Positions 62,225 through 64,000 of a stretch of DNA of 64,000 bases are shown in pieces; the stretch's first letter is position 1; every line of letters begins with the position of its first letter. A program made the position numbers and the translations under genes. The stretch comes from Burkholderiales bacterium 70-64. GTDB lineage: Bacteria > Pseudomonadota > Gammaproteobacteria > Burkholderiales > Burkholderiaceae_E. The stretch is from positions 248,001 to 312,000 of the forward strand of contig MKUQ01000016.1 of assembly GCA_001898645.1 (NCBI GenBank). Direction: 5' to 3'. The notes beneath the pieces are model-generated. The model saw only the letters and a program-made list of their open reading frames with translations, was not told the DNA's origin and searched no databases.

Positions 62225-62229
62225 AGCTC

Positions 62230-62251
62230 TAGGGCCTGTTCACAGGCCCTA
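62230..62251. terminator. Shared hairpin between convergent genes
   Basis: TAGGGCCTG (62230-62238) pairs perfectly with CAGGCCCTA (62243-62251) across the loop TTCA. It sits between the BON gene and the kinase gene; the kinase's TAG stop is part of the stem. No T-run follows on either strand, so it may be a weak or bidirectional terminator. Confidence 0.5.
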
Positions 62252-64000
62252 AGTCAGCGCGCGCTCGAGGAACCTCAGCAGGCGCTCTGAAGAAGCCGGC
62301 TTGGCCAGGTGAGCGGCGAAGCCGTAAGAGAGAGCGCGCTCACGTTCGTCGCGCCCGGCATAGGCGGTCAGGGCGGCCACCGGCAACGGTGAGCCGCCGT
62401 GACCGCGCCGTGCCTCGAGGGCGCGCAGCGCATCGAGGAACTCGTAGCCGTCGCGATCGGGCATCGCGATGTCGCACAGCACGGCGTCGGGCCAATGCGA
62501 ACGTTCCTGCTTCTCGAGCCAGCCGATCGCCGCATCGACCGAGGCGAACGACACTTCCTCGAAGGCTTCGTCGCGCAACCACTGCGCGAGCGCTTCACGG
62601 GCATCATCGTGGTCATCGATGACCATCACGCGCGCCTGCGTGGCGCGATCGGCAACGTCTGCACGTGCAGCGCGGTCCGCGGTGCCGGTCGTTGCCGACA
62701 TCGACATCGCGCCGCCGGCCGACGCGGGCGCTTCGATCGTACCGACCTCGATCGCACCGACCTCGATCGCCGCGGCCTCGGGCGGGCTGGCCTCGAGCGC
62801 CGTGGGTGCCGCCGACTCCAGGGCCGGCAGCCGGATGGTGAACGAGGCGCCCTTTCCCGAGCCGGCGCTGAACGCCGACACGCTGCCGCCGTGCGATTGC
62901 ACGATGTGCCTGACCAGCGCCAACCCCAGGCCGAGGCCGCCCTGCCGGCGGCGGCTCGAGGAATCCGCCTGACGGAAGCGCTCGAACACGCCCGGCAGCA
63001 TGTCGGCCTCTATGCCCTGCCCGGTATCGAGCACCTCGATCGCATAGGTCCCGTCTTCGCGGCGCAGGCTCACCGTCACCTGCCCGCCGGCCGGAGTGAA
63101 CTTCACGGCGTTGGCGAGCAGGTTGCCCACCGCCTGCTGCAATCGCAGGGCGTCGCCACTCACCTCGCCGCGCGCCTCGATCCGGAGATGAAGCTCGAGA
63201 TGTTTCTGCGCAGCCACCTGGCGGTGGGACTCCACTGCCGCGGCCACCAGCGCATCCAGGCGCACCGGCTCCAGGTCGAGCACCAGCTTGCCGCGCTCGA
63301 CGCGCGCGAGGTCGAGCAGATCGTCGATCAGGACGCGCTGGGCGTCGACGTTGCGGTGGATCACATCGAGAGCGCGGCGCAGCTGCTCGCCGCTGGCACC
63401 CTTGTGCTCGATCACGTTCAGCCAGCCGACGATGGCATGCAGCGGCGTGCGCAGCTCATGCGAGACGATCGCCAGGAACTCGTCCTTGGTGCGATTGGCC
63501 GCTTCGGCGTCGATCCGGGCGTGCCGTTCGCTCTCGACCGCGTCGGCGGTCGCCATGGCAGCCGTCACCAGCAGCACCAGCTGGCGCACGATGAGCGGAT
63601 CCTCGTCGCCGAAGCGGCGCCCGCCGGTCTGCAGCAGGTAGAGCGTCCCGATCCGCGGGCTGCGGCCGACCTGCACCGGCACGATCATCATCTGCTCGGT
63701 GGCGGCGGCCGCGTCGGCCTTCGCGTCGAGCGCGACGTACGCCACCACCTCGAGGCGCTCGCCCTCGGGCCAGTGCTCGCTCGCCGCCAGGAGAGCGCGC
63801 CGCTCTTCGGCCGACAGCGGCAGCGTGGCGGCGATCGAGGTCTGCCCGGTGCCGTCGGCCCGGCGTATCACCGCGTAGCTGCAACCGACGATGTTGCAGG
63901 CGCGGTCGGCCAGGTATTCCAGCCGCGCGGCATAGTCCGTCGACAGGCTGATGCCCACGCTCGCATCGGCCAGCGCTCGCAATTGGGCGTTGCGCTCGCG
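62249..64000 (-). CDS. Hybrid sensor histidine kinase (GAF-HisKA-HATPase-REC), 5' part outside window
   Basis: The last 583 residues are visible; the frame runs off the right edge. A GAF-like sensor (visible residues about 10-160), a HisKA domain with the phosphoacceptor SHELRTPLHAIVGWL (about 179), an ATPase domain (FTPAGGQV, ...GQGIE, GGLGLGLALVRHIVQSHGG) and a receiver domain (VMVIDDHDD..., phosphoacceptor Asp in LCDIAMPDRDG, about 512) are present. A Glu/Ala/Val-rich linker (about 400-455) contains a short tandem repeat. It would autophosphorylate and pass phosphate to the fused receiver; the target is unknown. Confidence 0.87.
   Translation of the reverse strand, partial: RERNAQLRALADASVGISLSTDYAARLEYLADRACNIVGCSYAVIRRADGTGQTSIAATLPLSAEERRALLAASEHWPEGERLEVVAYVALDAKADAAAATEQMMIVPVQVGRSPRIGTLYLLQTGGRRFGDEDPLIVRQLVLLVTAAMATADAVESERHARIDAEAANRTKDEFLAIVSHELRTPLHAIVGWLNVIEHKGASGEQLRRALDVIHRNVDAQRVLIDDLLDLARVERGKLVLDLEPVRLDALVAAAVESHRQVAAQKHLELHLRIEARGEVSGDALRLQQAVGNLLANAVKFTPAGGQVTVSLRREDGTYAIEVLDTGQGIEADMLPGVFERFRQADSSSRRRQGGLGLGLALVRHIVQSHGGSVSAFSAGSGKGASFTIRLPALESAAPTALEASPPEAAAIEVGAIEVGTIEAPASAGGAMSMSATTGTADRAARADVADRATQARVMVIDDHDDAREALAQWLRDEAFEEVSFASVDAAIGWLEKQERSHWPDAVLCDIAMPDRDGYEFLDALRALEARRGHGGSPLPVAALTAYAGRDERERALSYGFAAHLAKPASSERLLRFLERALT
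62732..62776. repeat. Short tandem repeat in the kinase linker
   Basis: About three copies of a 15-base unit, CTCGATCGCACCGAC, at 62732, 62747 and 62762 (the last incomplete). They encode repeated AIEVG-type units in the linker between the kinase and receiver domains and may vary in copy number. Confidence 0.6.

Noticed and set aside
1-64000. tRNA, rRNA, CRISPR arrays, insertion sequences or phage genes
   Set aside because: None seen by eye: no regularly spaced repeats, no transposase or integrase frames and no recognisable RNA genes. A tRNA or small-RNA scan would settle this.

Overview
The window reads as a chromosomal segment of a GC-rich denitrifying Proteobacterium, most likely a betaproteobacterium of the Burkholderiales or Rhodocyclales. 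The evidence is a heme d1 biosynthesis cluster, a Bug-type solute receptor, a Liv-type ABC importer in a catabolic locus, and HME/RND efflux systems. This placement is an inference from gene content. No rRNA, tRNA, IS element or CRISPR array was seen.

Layout. (1) 1-5.8 kb: a metal-type RND efflux operon (partial accessory protein, adaptor, CzcA-like pump), then a reverse-strand EamA exporter with a very histidine-rich tail. (2) 5.9-30.1 kb: 23 reverse-strand genes in two tandem operons with similar leaders, forming a catabolic island. The upstream operon (30.1 to 20.2 kb) encodes a five-gene branched-chain-amino-acid-type ABC importer, a GntR/FCD regulator, a class III CoA-transferase, a thiolase with its DUF35 partner, and aconitase X (large and small subunits). 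The downstream operon (20.0 to 5.9 kb) encodes a metallo-beta-lactamase-fold lactonase-like hydrolase, a three-subunit molybdenum hydroxylase, a small TIGR04076-like protein, a RidA protein, a GlcD-type FAD enzyme, a large HdrD/GltD-like iron-sulfur flavoprotein, two ferritin-like diiron-family proteins (one lacking iron ligands), a UbiD-type decarboxylase and a Bug receptor. I do not recognise this combination as a described pathway. (3) 30.4-32.7 kb: a PAS-PAS-GGDEF-EAL protein with a degenerate GGDEF site.

(4) 33.0-40.5 kb: heme d1 genes, nirE divergent from nirC-F-DL-G-H-J-N; the nitrite reductase gene nirS is not in the window. (5) 40.6-53.2 kb: a second, aromatic-acid/acyl-CoA-like set: an FAD monooxygenase like the N-terminal half of salicylyl-CoA hydroxylases, a NifS-like enzyme, a MarR regulator, an aryl-CoA/AMP ligase, UbiX, a MalT-like LuxR regulator, an Old Yellow Enzyme/dienoyl-CoA-reductase-like enzyme, a zinc-ribbon/MaoC protein and a CopD-like membrane protein. 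(6) 53.2-64 kb: a phospholipase D/cardiolipin synthase, a glutathione transferase, an RND efflux operon ending in a YgaP-like membrane protein and a CsoR/FrmR-family regulator, small envelope proteins (glycine-zipper lipoprotein, DUF1328, two BON proteins) and a partial hybrid histidine kinase.

How the parts may work together. UbiX (45.2 kb) could supply the prenylated FMN that the UbiD-type enzyme (7 kb) needs. Aconitase X (dehydration), UbiD (decarboxylation) and thiolase-DUF35 are the chemistries combined in the archaeal modified mevalonate pathway. Here they sit beside an importer and oxidative enzymes, which suggests use in degradation. The CsoR-type regulator at the end of the 60.5-55.4 kb operon probably controls it through two 16-bp palindromes over the promoter. 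No intergenic stretch exceeds 300 bases; the longest gaps (30096-30364, 32711-32995, 48819-49094, 19975-20208) are covered by regulatory entries or noted in the flanking gene entries.
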